DNA of 60,328 bases from Ruminococcus sp. (GTDB lineage: Bacteria > Bacillota > Clostridia > Oscillospirales > Ruminococcaceae), in NCBI GenBank assembly GCA_014799765.1, contig JAAVHK010000136.1, positions 1 through 60,328 on the forward strand, in the 5' to 3' direction. Shown piece by piece: positions 33,913 to 43,314 of this stretch (within the stretch, counting starts at the first letter, position 1; every line of letters begins with the position of its first letter). The translations under genes and the position numbers were made by a program. Under the pieces are notes generated by a model. The model ran no database searches. It saw only the letters and a list, made by a program, of their open reading frames with translations, and was not told the DNA's origin.

Positions 33913-34899
33913 TTATTTTTCTATTTTGCAGTCCGGATAGTAATGTGTAAGAATTTCCCTCCATGTTTTGCCTTCTTCTGCCATAGAGTTCGCACCGTGC
34001 TGGCTCATACCGACACCATGTCCGAAACCTTTCGTTGTGATTACTGCTGTTTCGCCGTCGTAGGTTATATCGAAACACGCTGAACGCAAGCCGAGTATTT
34101 CTCTTATGTCGTTACCGCTTACCTTGAAATCTCCTACCATAGCCGATAATACCGTACCGGAATCCGAAACGGCATTTATTGTTATCCATGATGTGAAGTC
34201 ATCACTTAAACTTATTCCGGAAAATTTTTCGCATAAAATCTGCCTTAACTGTTCCTTTTCGTATCGTACTTCTTTGAGATATTCCGGCTCTGAAATATCG
34301 TAACTGCTGTCTACTGGTATCAAGTAATCAACACTTGTCCCCCATGCATTTTCAGCACTTTCTGTTTTTCCGGATGACATTGAATGAAATGCCGATATAA
34401 TAGGTTCGTCGTTGTAAGTTATTATGTAAGGTAATACTTCACTTACGGCATTATCTATTTTTTCATAATATTCCGCAAAATTGTCACCGTAATATTCAAG
34501 TGCCTGATTTTTCGTGAAATATCCCTGATACTTATTTGTATCGTTGGAAAAATCTGCACCACATAATTCCGGAGTAGGCGAATTACGTTCCATTATTCGC
34601 TGACGTTCCGCATAAGTATGTGCCGATACCGCCTGTGCTTTGAGGGCTTCTTCATTGAAAGATGCGGGCATTTCCGCACATACCGCCCCGACGACATAGG
34701 TTTTTTCGTCGACTTCCATTACTTCGCCGGTTGAGACGTCCAGCACTTTATACGGTTCGCCGGTATATAATACAGTTTCTGGTTTTTCATTTTCCGTGAC
34801 AGCCCCCACATTTCCGGAAAATATTACTGGTACTGCCGGAAGTACCGCTATCGAAACAGTTAAAAAAATTAATCCTGAAAAATATCTTTTCATTTTCAC
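33913..34899 (-). CDS. spoIID: SpoIID/LytB-family protein (stage II sporulation protein D)
   Basis: A 328-residue secreted or membrane-anchored protein with an N-terminal signal/anchor (FSGLIFLTVSIAVLPAVPVIF). The SpoIID domain is clear: VCAEMPASFNEEALKAQAVSAHTYA with the catalytic Glu, AFHSMSSGKTES, and GFGHGVGMSQHGANSMAEEGKTWREIL. In Bacillus SpoIID is a lytic transglycosylase that trims septal peptidoglycan during engulfment. The start could be GTG at 34899 or ATG at 34893, both near GAGGT. No SpoIIP or SpoIIM partner is encoded here. Confidence 0.88.
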   Translation of the reverse strand: MKMKRYFSGLIFLTVSIAVLPAVPVIFSGNVGAVTENEKPETVLYTGEPYKVLDVSTGEVMEVDEKTYVVGAVCAEMPASFNEEALKAQAVSAHTYAERQRIMERNSPTPELCGADFSNDTNKYQGYFTKNQALEYYGDNFAEYYEKIDNAVSEVLPYIITYNDEPIISAFHSMSSGKTESAENAWGTSVDYLIPVDSSYDISEPEYLKEVRYEKEQLRQILCEKFSGISLSDDFTSWITINAVSDSGTVLSAMVGDFKVSGNDIREILGLRSACFDITYDGETAVITTKGFGHGVGMSQHGANSMAEEGKTWREILTHYYPDCKIEK

Positions 34900-34920
34900 A
34901 GTTACCTCACACTAAAGTAT

Positions 34921-34949
34921 TTGACATAATGCTCCGTTTGGTGTATAAT
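34921..34949 (+). promoter_or_regulatory. Consensus promoter before citrate synthase
   Basis: TTGACA (34921-34926) and TATAAT (34944-34949) with exactly 17 bases between. It is the only clear promoter for the following 10.7 kb of closely packed genes. Confidence 0.88.
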
Positions 34950-34984
34950 TATAATATGGAAAATTTTTAAGGAGTGTTTTGTAT

Positions 34985-36361
34985 ATGCCAATAAATTCGG
35001 GTTTCAATATTAAAAATTTATGCAGTGAACTGGTAGAAAATTCCAGTATATCACCATCTCTCTATGACAAGTACCATGTCAAGAGGGGTCTCAGAAACAG
35101 TGACGGTACAGGTGTTGTAGCCGGTATCACAAATATATGTAACGTTCATGGTTATGTACTGAACGAAGGGGAAGTTGAGGCTATCCCTGGTGAACTCATC
35201 TACAGAGGTTATAACATAAATGACCTTGTAAACAATGTTGAGGAAGAAAACCGTTTCGGTTATGAAGAAACTGTTTTCCTGCTCCTGTTCGGACATCTTC
35301 CGACTGAAAAGGAACTTTCACAATTTAATGCCTACATCTCTTTAAGACGTGACCTTCCGAGCGGTTTCGTTGAAGATATGATACTTAAAGCACCGTCAAA
35401 AAATATAATGAACAAACTTTCACGTTCTGTACTCGCTTTGTACTCTTATGATGACGAATGCGAAGATAAAAGTCTTGAAACAGAAATGCGTACAGCCATA
35501 GGACTTATAGCGAAACTTCCGGTAATAATGGCGGCAGCGTATCAGGTAAAAAGACGTGTATTTGACAATCAGAGCATGATTATGCATCCTATCAACTACG
35601 AGGAAAACACCGCACAGTGTATATTATCGCTTTTACGTCCGGACAGGCAGTACACCGACGACGAAGCTAAAATGTTAGACCGCTTACTTATGTTACAGGC
35701 TGAACACGGTGGCGGTAACAACTCTACTTTTACCTGTCGTGTACTTACTTCTTCCGGTACTGACCCTTATGCTGCTTATTCTTCCGCTATAAGTGCCTTG
35801 AAAGGTTTCCGACATGGTGGGGCGAATATACAGGTAATAAATATGCTTGACAACTTCAAGGCAAACATAAAAAACTGGAGTGATGAGGGCGAAGTCGCCG
35901 ATTATATGCGTAGGACTATCCGCAAGGAAACTAATGACGGTTCGGGACTTATTTACGGTATGGGTCATGCTGTATATACTGTTTCTGACCCTCGTGCATT
36001 GATTCTCAAGAAAAAAGCCTTTGAACTCGCTGAAGGCAAGGAAATTGAAGCGGAATTCCGTTTACTCGAAACTATCGAAAGACTTACTCCGGAAATTTTT
36101 GCTGAAATGAAAGGCAATACTAAAGCTATGTGTGCCAACGTTGATATGTATTCCGGTCTCGTATACAGAATGTTAGGTATACCCGACGAACTCTTCACAC
36201 CACTCTTTGCGGTTGCAAGAATGGCTGGCTGGTCTGCACACCGTATGGAAGAAATCATAACTGGTAAAAGAATTATCCGTCCGGCATATAAGGCTATCGC
36301 TAAAGAAAAAAGTTACGTAAAATTATCCGAAAGGGCTTCCGCATATAAACGGGAAATATGA
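34985..36361 (+). CDS. gltA: Citrate synthase
   Basis: A 458-residue enzyme condensing oxaloacetate and acetyl-CoA. Active-site regions are present: AEHGGGNNSTF and GFRHGGANIQV with two His, GMGHAVYTVSDPRA with the His and Arg, and NVDMYSGLVYRMLGIP with the Asp. In an anaerobe it would feed an incomplete TCA branch to 2-oxoglutarate and glutamate. The ATG at 34985 has AAGGAG ten bases upstream; a TTG at 34979 is possible but closer than usual. Its stop overlaps the next start (ATGA). Confidence 0.94.
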   Translation: MPINSGFNIKNLCSELVENSSISPSLYDKYHVKRGLRNSDGTGVVAGITNICNVHGYVLNEGEVEAIPGELIYRGYNINDLVNNVEEENRFGYEETVFLLLFGHLPTEKELSQFNAYISLRRDLPSGFVEDMILKAPSKNIMNKLSRSVLALYSYDDECEDKSLETEMRTAIGLIAKLPVIMAAAYQVKRRVFDNQSMIMHPINYEENTAQCILSLLRPDRQYTDDEAKMLDRLLMLQAEHGGGNNSTFTCRVLTSSGTDPYAAYSSAISALKGFRHGGANIQVINMLDNFKANIKNWSDEGEVADYMRRTIRKETNDGSGLIYGMGHAVYTVSDPRALILKKKAFELAEGKEIEAEFRLLETIERLTPEIFAEMKGNTKAMCANVDMYSGLVYRMLGIPDELFTPLFAVARMAGWSAHRMEEIITGKRIIRPAYKAIAKEKSYVKLSERASAYKREI

Positions 36362-37668
36362 AAATTCTTGAATTATTTGTTATTCCTCTTGTACTTCTTC
36401 TTACTGGCTGTGTGTTCAGTTCGAGTATAGACAGTCTGATGTCACCGCCTAAACTGAGCGTCGAACAGGAACAGATTTACAAGGCACTTACTGATGCTAC
36501 AGGTACTTCTATAAGCCTGAAATATCCAAAATCCGGAAAATATCTGTCGGCATTCATAGTCGAGGACATTGACGGCGACAGCGAATCCGAAGCGGTTGTT
36601 TTCTATGAAAAAAACAGTATCGCTCTTGAAGAAAATTCGTTGAGAATAAATATTCTTGACCGTTCTGACGGTAAATGGCGGTCTGTCTGCGATACTCCCG
36701 CAAAAGGTGCGGAAATCGAAAAAGTAATGATTTCAAAATTAGGCTCTAATGAACGTACTAATCTTATTATAGGAAGCAGTCTGATAAACCGTTCGGAAAA
36801 AAACGTCTCAATATATAATTATTCCGACGGTAATATTGAAGAAACTTTTTCAGAATCCTATTCATTTATAGATGTTACGGACTTCGACGGCGACGAGGAA
36901 AACGAATTACTGTTATTATCGGGGGCGACTTTCGGGAATACCGCCAGAGCTGAAACTTTCCGTCTTAAAGAAGACGGTCTTTATTACAGATACAGTTGTA
37001 ATCTCAGCGGAAATTTTACCGAATTTGATAATCTCAGTTACGGCAAAATAGACGACGAACACACCGGTCTTTATATAGATGCCGTAACCGGTACAGGACT
37101 TATTCAGACTGATATTGTCTATATGGATAACACCAGTTTAAGAAAAGTTTTTTCCACGGCGGACGAATCTTCTTTTACGGTCAGACCGTCAGGGTGTAAC
37201 TCTTTCGATATCGACGGCGACGGTGTACCGGAAATACCTGTACAGAAAATTTCATCAGGTTATGAGAACGTCTCCGAAAGCGAACAGATTAAAATTACAG
37301 AATGGTTTTTTGTCGGGAAAAACAACAAACTCGAAAAGAAATATACTTCATATTACGATATAAATGACGGTTATATATTTGTATTTCCGGAAAAATGGGA
37401 AAATCATGTCACCATAAAACACGATTTCATAAATGACGAAATAGTTTTCTGTGCCTACGACGACGGCAAAACCGGCAGGGAATTGTTAAGGATTTATTTT
37501 TCTGCTGATACACTGTCACTGGAAGACAGAATTTCTAACGGATATATGTTACTGCATACCAAAGGCGATTCCGCATATCTTGCCTACATACCGTTTCAGG
37601 ACGGTAACGACGACGGTCTTTCAGTCAGTGAGGGCGATGTTGCAGTAGGTTTCAGGTGCAGAGAGTAA
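36358..37668 (+). CDS. Lipoprotein with FG-GAP/VCBS-like calcium-loop repeats
   Basis: A 436-residue lipoprotein with a lipobox LTGC (cysteine near residue 18). The mature part has repeated Asp-rich loops DIDGDSESEAVVF, DFDGDEENELLLL and DIDGDGVPEIPVQ, each followed by beta strands, as in FG-GAP/VCBS propeller repeats. The role is unknown. It overlaps gltA by four bases and lies 25 bases before the two-component genes, so it may be a sensed or co-regulated surface protein. Confidence 0.8.
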   Translation: MKILELFVIPLVLLLTGCVFSSSIDSLMSPPKLSVEQEQIYKALTDATGTSISLKYPKSGKYLSAFIVEDIDGDSESEAVVFYEKNSIALEENSLRINILDRSDGKWRSVCDTPAKGAEIEKVMISKLGSNERTNLIIGSSLINRSEKNVSIYNYSDGNIEETFSESYSFIDVTDFDGDEENELLLLSGATFGNTARAETFRLKEDGLYYRYSCNLSGNFTEFDNLSYGKIDDEHTGLYIDAVTGTGLIQTDIVYMDNTSLRKVFSTADESSFTVRPSGCNSFDIDGDGVPEIPVQKISSGYENVSESEQIKITEWFFVGKNNKLEKKYTSYYDINDGYIFVFPEKWENHVTIKHDFINDEIVFCAYDDGKTGRELLRIYFSADTLSLEDRISNGYMLLHTKGDSAYLAYIPFQDGNDDGLSVSEGDVAVGFRCRE

Positions 37669-37693
37669 TTTATTTAAAGGAGTTGAAATTTTT

Positions 37694-38395
37694 TTGAAAC
37701 GTATACTTATATGCGAAGATGAAGCGACTATACGTGAATTTGTCGTGATAAATCTTCAGAGAGCAGGCTATGAAGTAGTCGATGTTGATTGCGGTGAATC
37801 GGCTCTAAAAACTTTTGAAATGGAACACGGTAATTTTGATATAGTTCTTCTTGATATAATGATGCCCGGTATTGACGGCTTTACAGTATGCAAGAAAATC
37901 CGTGAAAAAAGTTCCACGGTAGGTATTATCATGCTTACCGCACGTACTCAGGAAATGGATAAAGTCAGCGGTCTTATGATTGGTGCAGATGACTATATTA
38001 CAAAACCTTTTTCACCGTCGGAACTCACCGCAAGAGTTGACGCTATTTACAGACGTGTCTGTATGAGTTTCATTAAAAATGAAAAACAATCCGTTATAGA
38101 ATCCGGTCCTTTTTCGCTGAATCTCAAAAGCCGTACCGTAACAAAAAACGGAAAACAAATCGAACTCACACAGGTGGAATATCAGATACTTGAATTTTTT
38201 ATGAATAACAAAAATACCGCCCTTGACCGTGCAAGCATACTCAATCACATATGGGGCGAAAGTTATTACGGCGACGACAAAATAGTTGACGTTAATATAA
38301 GAAGAATCCGTATGAAAATTGAAGACGAACCTTCAAGCCCTAAATATATTATTACCATATGGGGTTATGGTTATAAATGGAATGATACTCAGTAA
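37694..38395 (+). CDS. OmpR/PhoB-family response regulator
   Basis: A 233-residue regulator. The receiver domain has the acidic pair in CEDE, phospho-acceptor Asp54 in VLLDIMMPG, Thr in MLTAR and Lys in ITKPFSP. The C-terminal winged helix (about 130-233) ends in YIITIWGYGYKWN. The start is TTG with AAAGGAG about 11 bases upstream. Its stop overlaps the kinase start. Targets are unknown. Confidence 0.93.
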   Translation: MKRILICEDEATIREFVVINLQRAGYEVVDVDCGESALKTFEMEHGNFDIVLLDIMMPGIDGFTVCKKIREKSSTVGIIMLTARTQEMDKVSGLMIGADDYITKPFSPSELTARVDAIYRRVCMSFIKNEKQSVIESGPFSLNLKSRTVTKNGKQIELTQVEYQILEFFMNNKNTALDRASILNHIWGESYYGDDKIVDVNIRRIRMKIEDEPSSPKYIITIWGYGYKWNDTQ

Positions 38396-39801
38396 TGGCT
38401 AAAAAAAGTATAACTAAACGTTGGATTGTAAATAATTTAGGCGTTGTGGTACTGGTTATGTTTGTACTTGACCTTGCTTTTATATATGCAATACAAAGTT
38501 ATTTCTACAGTTCGGCAAAACAGTATCTTATATCTAAAATAAACGCCGTTACAAGCGTTCTCAGTGTGTATTCACAGGACAATGCCGCAAATTTTTCCGC
38601 TGAAATGCGTAATATGCTGGAAACTTTCAACGAAAAGGACAAAATAGAACTCATGGCAATCAATTCCAAAGGACGTGTTGTTTTAACGTCTTCGGGATTC
38701 TCACCGGACGGAAATTTACTCATGCCCGATTACGAACAGGCTATGGCATCCGGTGAGGGCTATTACGTCGGAAAAATGCCCAGCGGTGAAAAAATTATGG
38801 CTGTCTCCGTACCGGTGAACTCTTTCAGCAGTGAATACAGTTCCGTGCGTATGGTCACATCTCTTACGGATATTGACCTTAACATAAAAACAAGCGGTAT
38901 CGCTGTAACAATAGTCTGTTTTGCGATTATACTTGTTGTAATAATAACAGGTCTTTATTTTACAAATTCCATAGTCAGACCCATACAGCAGATAAGTTCT
39001 ATAGCCCGAAAAATTGCTATCGGTGATTTTTCCGTGAGAATAAACAATAACAACAGTAATGACGAAATCGGCGATTTATGTACCGCTATAAACAATATGG
39101 CAGACGAACTTCTTAATGCGGAGGGTATGAAAAATGAATTTATATCTTCAGTTTCGCACGAATTAAGAACACCTCTCACGGCGATAAAAGGCTGGGCAGA
39201 AACTCTCATGATTGACGAAAATGCTAATCCTGAAACTGTCCGCAGAGGTGTAGGCGTTATTGTCAACGAAACTGAAAGGCTTTCGCAGATGGTTGAAGAA
39301 TTACTTGACTTTTCACGTATGCAGAGCGGTCATTTTACTTTACAGAAAGAAAATATGGATATACTTGCTGAACTCGGTGACGCTGTATGGATTTATGGTG
39401 AAAAAGCACGTCGGGAAAACATGAAGATTATCTACAATGACCCCGAAATGTTACCGTTTGTTTTCGGCGATAAAAACCGTATAAGACAGGTTTTCATAAA
39501 TATCATAGACAATGCTGTGAAATATTCTTCTGCCAGTGATACGATTACTATAAATGCTTCCGAATCGGACGGGAAAATTATAGTAACCGTATCCGATACC
39601 GGTTGCGGTATAAAGGAATCTGATTTATCGAAAGTCAAGACAAAGTTCTATAAAGCTAACCATACAAGACGTGGTTCAGGTATAGGGCTTGCGGTTGCAG
39701 ATGAGATTATCACCATGCACAGCGGAACTATGGATATTTCAAGTGCCGGTGAGGGTATGGGTACTACTGTTACTATCGTACTTCCGGCAAAAACACAATA
39801 G
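38395..39801 (+). CDS. Sensor histidine kinase (HAMP, HisKA, HATPase)
   Basis: A 468-residue membrane kinase. Two membrane helices (about 14-36 and 163-187) flank an extracytoplasmic domain. HAMP follows (SIVRPIQQISSIARKIAIGD), then the phospho-accepting His near residue 255 in SVSHELRTPLTAIKGW, the N box INIIDNAVKYS, and the G boxes SDTGCGI and GSGIGLAVADEI. It pairs with the preceding regulator, overlapping it by one base. The architecture resembles PhoR/ResE-type kinases; the signal is unknown. Confidence 0.93.
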   Translation: MAKKSITKRWIVNNLGVVVLVMFVLDLAFIYAIQSYFYSSAKQYLISKINAVTSVLSVYSQDNAANFSAEMRNMLETFNEKDKIELMAINSKGRVVLTSSGFSPDGNLLMPDYEQAMASGEGYYVGKMPSGEKIMAVSVPVNSFSSEYSSVRMVTSLTDIDLNIKTSGIAVTIVCFAIILVVIITGLYFTNSIVRPIQQISSIARKIAIGDFSVRINNNNSNDEIGDLCTAINNMADELLNAEGMKNEFISSVSHELRTPLTAIKGWAETLMIDENANPETVRRGVGVIVNETERLSQMVEELLDFSRMQSGHFTLQKENMDILAELGDAVWIYGEKARRENMKIIYNDPEMLPFVFGDKNRIRQVFINIIDNAVKYSSASDTITINASESDGKIIVTVSDTGCGIKESDLSKVKTKFYKANHTRRGSGIGLAVADEIITMHSGTMDISSAGEGMGTTVTIVLPAKTQ

Positions 39802-39814
39802 GAGATAGATATTT

Positions 39815-40732
39815 ATGGCAAAAAATCAATCCAATGAAAAATTCAAGTCCAAAATAGGCGGACAGGCTCTTATAGAGGGCATAATGATGTTAGGTCCGAA
39901 TAAGGGGGCTATGGCGTGTCGATTGCCTGACGGTTCTGTTGACCTCGAAACATGGGACGAAAACAATGGTAAAAACGCTCCGTGGTACAAAAAAACGCCT
40001 CTTGTAAGAGGTTGCGTAAATTTTGTGGAATCCATGATAAGAGGCTACAAATATATGATGAAATCCGCTGAAAAACAGCTCACCGAAGAGGAAAAGGCAG
40101 AAGAAAATTCCGGTATATTCGATATAGTAATGTATATCGGAATGCTTATCGGTATAGTTATGGCAGTAGGTCTTTTCATGTTTCTTCCGAAGTGGATAGT
40201 CGGATTATTTTCAGGTATCGCCGAAAAAAGAATAATACGCTCCATACTGGAGGGTGTCGTTAAAATAGTGATATTTGTCGGATATATGGCACTCGTAAGC
40301 CTTATGAAAGACATCAGGCGACAATATGAATATCACGGTGCGGAACACAAAACTATAGCGTGTCATGAAGCTGAATTACCGTTGACTGTCGAAAACGTCC
40401 GGAAACAGTCACGATTTCATAAAAGATGCGGTACGAGTTTTATATTTATCGTACTTATAATAAGTATACTGGTTATGTGCCTTGTACCATTTACTGTCAC
40501 GTGGCAGAGAATAGTAGCTTCATTGGTATTGTTGCCTTTCATAGTGGGTATATCTTACGAATGCATACGTCTTGCCGGAAATCATGACAATGTTTTTACA
40601 AGGATATTATCTGCCCCCGGACTTGCTATGCAACGCATAACTACCCGTGAACCCGACGACAGTATGATTGAAATCGCTATAACCGCTCTTAAAGAATGTA
40701 TTCCGGAAGATAAATCGGAGGACAAATGGTAA
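39815..40732 (+). CDS. yqhQ: YqhQ-family (DUF1385) membrane protein
   Basis: A 305-residue protein with the family opening IGGQALIEGIMMLGP, and VRGCVNFVESMIRGYKYMM. Hydrophobic segments lie at about 105-130, 145-165, 210-235 and 240-260, and the conserved QYEYHGAEHKTIACHE and KRCGTSF motifs are present. Its function is not established. It overlaps prmC, a neighbourhood conserved in Clostridia, though prfA, usually adjacent, is absent here. Confidence 0.88.
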   Translation: MAKNQSNEKFKSKIGGQALIEGIMMLGPNKGAMACRLPDGSVDLETWDENNGKNAPWYKKTPLVRGCVNFVESMIRGYKYMMKSAEKQLTEEEKAEENSGIFDIVMYIGMLIGIVMAVGLFMFLPKWIVGLFSGIAEKRIIRSILEGVVKIVIFVGYMALVSLMKDIRRQYEYHGAEHKTIACHEAELPLTVENVRKQSRFHKRCGTSFIFIVLIISILVMCLVPFTVTWQRIVASLVLLPFIVGISYECIRLAGNHDNVFTRILSAPGLAMQRITTREPDDSMIEIAITALKECIPEDKSEDKW

Positions 40733-41538
40733 ATAATAAATTTTTCCGTGAATGCGTTTCTATTATGGCGGAAAATGGTATAGAATCCGCATATTTTGAT
40801 ACCAAATGCATTTTTGAAGATTTTCCGCACGCTGACCGTAAAGAAATTCTCAGTATGGTGGAAAAACGTTCCGCCGGTTATCCGTTACAGTATATTCTCG
40901 GCACGTGGGAATTTTACGGTTATAAAATGACTGTCAATGAAAATGTACTGATACCACGTCCGGAAACTGAACTACTTATTGAAAATGTAATAAGTCTGTG
41001 CAGAAAAAATAATATAATCCGTCCGGTTATAGCCGATTTGTGTTCCGGAAGCGGTTGTATTGCAATTGCTCTTGATAAGGAAATACCCGAATCAGAAGTA
41101 ACCGCCGTTGAAATTTCCGGAAAGGCAGTTGAAGTAATCCGGAAAAATGCTGAAATAAACCATTCTGACATTGACATATTCTGTGCGGACGTCCTCAGAA
41201 ATGAAACCGCTGAAATATTTTCCGGAATTGATATAATAGTTTCAAATCCGCCGTATCTCACCACAGAAGAAATGAACGTCCTACAGAAAGAAGTTACTTT
41301 TGAACCGGTGACGGCTCTTTATGGTGGTGCGGACGGTCTCGACTTCTACAGAAAAATGATTCCGTTATGGAAAAAATCACTTAAAAACGGTGGTTACATA
41401 ATGTTTGAGTTCGGCGACGGTCAACATGAAGAAGTCGGGAATATTCTTGAACATAATGATTTTCATAATATAACATTCAGCCGTGACCTACAGAAAATTA
41501 TAAGGTCTGTTACGGCTCAGAAACAGGAGGTTTTATAA
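40726..41538 (+). CDS. prmC: Release factor glutamine methyltransferase
   Basis: A 270-residue methyltransferase that methylates the GGQ glutamine of RF1 and RF2. It has an N-terminal helical domain, then the AdoMet motif VIADLCSGSGCIAIAL and the catalytic NPPY in IIVSNPPYLTTEE. The substrate RF2 is encoded at 8655-9773. The ATG lies within the end of yqhQ, and the stop overlaps the recA ATG (TAATG). Confidence 0.95.
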   Translation: MVNNKFFRECVSIMAENGIESAYFDTKCIFEDFPHADRKEILSMVEKRSAGYPLQYILGTWEFYGYKMTVNENVLIPRPETELLIENVISLCRKNNIIRPVIADLCSGSGCIAIALDKEIPESEVTAVEISGKAVEVIRKNAEINHSDIDIFCADVLRNETAEIFSGIDIIVSNPPYLTTEEMNVLQKEVTFEPVTALYGGADGLDFYRKMIPLWKKSLKNGGYIMFEFGDGQHEEVGNILEHNDFHNITFSRDLQKIIRSVTAQKQEVL

Positions 41539-42683
41539 TGGCTAAAAAGGAACTCGCTAAAAAAACACCGGTTGTACGCAATACAACCAAGGACGACAAG
41601 AAACTTGCTCTCGAAAACGCTTTAAAGCAGATTGAAAAGAAATACGGAGCAGGGGCGGTAATGCGTCTCGGACAGACCGAAACCCTTAACGTCGACGCTA
41701 TCCCGACAGGCTCTATGCGTCTTGATATGGCACTCGGCATAGGTGGTGTACCTAAGGGACGTATCGTTGAAATATATGGTCCGGAAAGTTCCGGTAAAAC
41801 TACCGTTGCATTGTCCGTAATCTCGCAGGCACAGAAACTCGGTGGCGATGCGGCTTTTATCGACGTCGAACACGCTCTTGACCCTAATTACGCTAAGGCA
41901 CTCGGAGTAAATACCGACGATTTACTTGTTTCGCAACCCGACAGCGGTGAACAGGCTCTTGAAATCGCAGAAGCTCTTATACGTTCCGGTGCGATTGACG
42001 TTATTGTTATTGACTCCATAGCCGCTATGACTACCCGTGCGGAAATTGATGGCGATATGGGCGATTTACACGTAGGACAGCTTGCAAGGCTTATGTCACA
42101 GGCTATGCGGAAACTTACCGGTGCTATTTCCAAATCAAATTGTGTAGCTATTTTCATAAATCAGATTCGTGAAAAAATAGGCGTTATGTATGGTAATCCC
42201 GAAACTACCCCCGGCGGACGAGCCTTGAAATTCTATGCATCTGTCCGTATCGAAGTAAGAAAAGGCGAGGTTATCAAGAATAACGGCGAAATTATCGGAG
42301 CTTCCACAAGATGTAAGGTTGTAAAGAATAAAGTCGCTCCGCCGTTCAAAGAAGCTACTTTCGATATGATGTATGGTCAGGGTATTTCACGTGTAGGAGA
42401 AGTCCTCGATATTGCCGTTGAACTCGACGTTATCAAGAAAGGCGGTTCGTGGTTCAGCTATGAAGAACAGAAACTCGGTCAGGGACGTGACAATGTTAAG
42501 GAATTACTTAAAAATAATCCGGAACTTATGAAAGAAATTGAAGGAAAAATACTCACACGTCTGGAAGAACTTAAAAACTCCGCCGATACCGCCGAAAATC
42601 CCGAAGATGTTTCCGCTGATACTGAGGAAATTATTGACGATATTGAAGAGGATTTTGAAGAATTTACACCCGCTGAAGAATAA
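41538..42683 (+). CDS. recA: Recombinase RecA
   Basis: The 381-residue strand-exchange protein. Walker A is GPESSGKT at 81-88, Walker B is VIVIDSIAAM, loop L1 follows in MGDLHVGQ, and the L2/core region reads NQIREKIGVMYGNPETTPGG. The C-terminus has the usual acidic tail. AGGAGG lies inside the end of prmC, and the ATG overlaps its stop. No promoter or LexA-type operator is recognised directly before it. Confidence 0.98.
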   Translation: MAKKELAKKTPVVRNTTKDDKKLALENALKQIEKKYGAGAVMRLGQTETLNVDAIPTGSMRLDMALGIGGVPKGRIVEIYGPESSGKTTVALSVISQAQKLGGDAAFIDVEHALDPNYAKALGVNTDDLLVSQPDSGEQALEIAEALIRSGAIDVIVIDSIAAMTTRAEIDGDMGDLHVGQLARLMSQAMRKLTGAISKSNCVAIFINQIREKIGVMYGNPETTPGGRALKFYASVRIEVRKGEVIKNNGEIIGASTRCKVVKNKVAPPFKEATFDMMYGQGISRVGEVLDIAVELDVIKKGGSWFSYEEQKLGQGRDNVKELLKNNPELMKEIEGKILTRLEELKNSADTAENPEDVSADTEEIIDDIEEDFEEFTPAEE

Positions 42684-43309
42684 TGAAAATAATTTCTGTA
42701 AAAGTTTACAAGGGTACTACCTTTGAAGTAGAGACAGACGACGATAAAAAAATCTATCTCCATGCAGATATAATAGCGGATTTTGGTGTGCGTGAGGGTC
42801 AGGAACTTTCACGCCCTGAACTCCGTAAAATAATATACGCCTCAAATTTTCGTCGGGCTTATCAGTATTCGCTTTACTGTCTCGATTACAGGGACTATTC
42901 CGCTAAAGAAATGTGCGATAAACTGGTTAAAACTTATAAAAATCAGAATTTATGTCAGGCAGTCGTGCGGAAACTCGAAGAAGCCGGAATTATCAACGAC
43001 GAACGTTATGCCGAAAAACTGGCATTCCGGTACGTCGGGGGCAGAAAATACGGTTATCGTCGTGCAAAACGTGAAATTATGCTGAAAGGTATCGGCGAAT
43101 ACATTGCGGAAGATGCTTTACAGATTTATACGGAAAAATTTCCGGAAAATCTGGCTTATTTACTGAAAACAAAATACGTCCGTCTGCTTGCGGACAGAAA
43201 TGACAGAAAATCTATAGAAAAAGTAAGGAACTCACTTGTAAGATACGGTTACAGTTATGAGGAAATAAATAATTCCGTAAGTGATTACCTTGATTGTCAG
43301 GAGGATTAA
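42683..43309 (+). CDS. recX: RecA regulator RecX
   Basis: A 208-residue protein of three-helix repeats (YSLYCLDYRDYSAKEMCDKL, then VRKLEEAGIINDERYAEKLA, then GYRRAKREIMLKGI), the RecX pattern. RecX limits RecA filament growth. The ATG overlaps the recA stop by one base, fixing the ratio of the two proteins by coupled translation. Confidence 0.92.
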   Translation: MKIISVKVYKGTTFEVETDDDKKIYLHADIIADFGVREGQELSRPELRKIIYASNFRRAYQYSLYCLDYRDYSAKEMCDKLVKTYKNQNLCQAVVRKLEEAGIINDERYAEKLAFRYVGGRKYGYRRAKREIMLKGIGEYIAEDALQIYTEKFPENLAYLLKTKYVRLLADRNDRKSIEKVRNSLVRYGYSYEEINNSVSDYLDCQED

Positions 43310-43314
43310 TAATT

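Noticed and set aside
34893..34984. Sigma-E promoter for spoIID on the minus strand
   Set aside because: A CCATATT box is present but no CATACA-like -10 at the right distance; not convincing.
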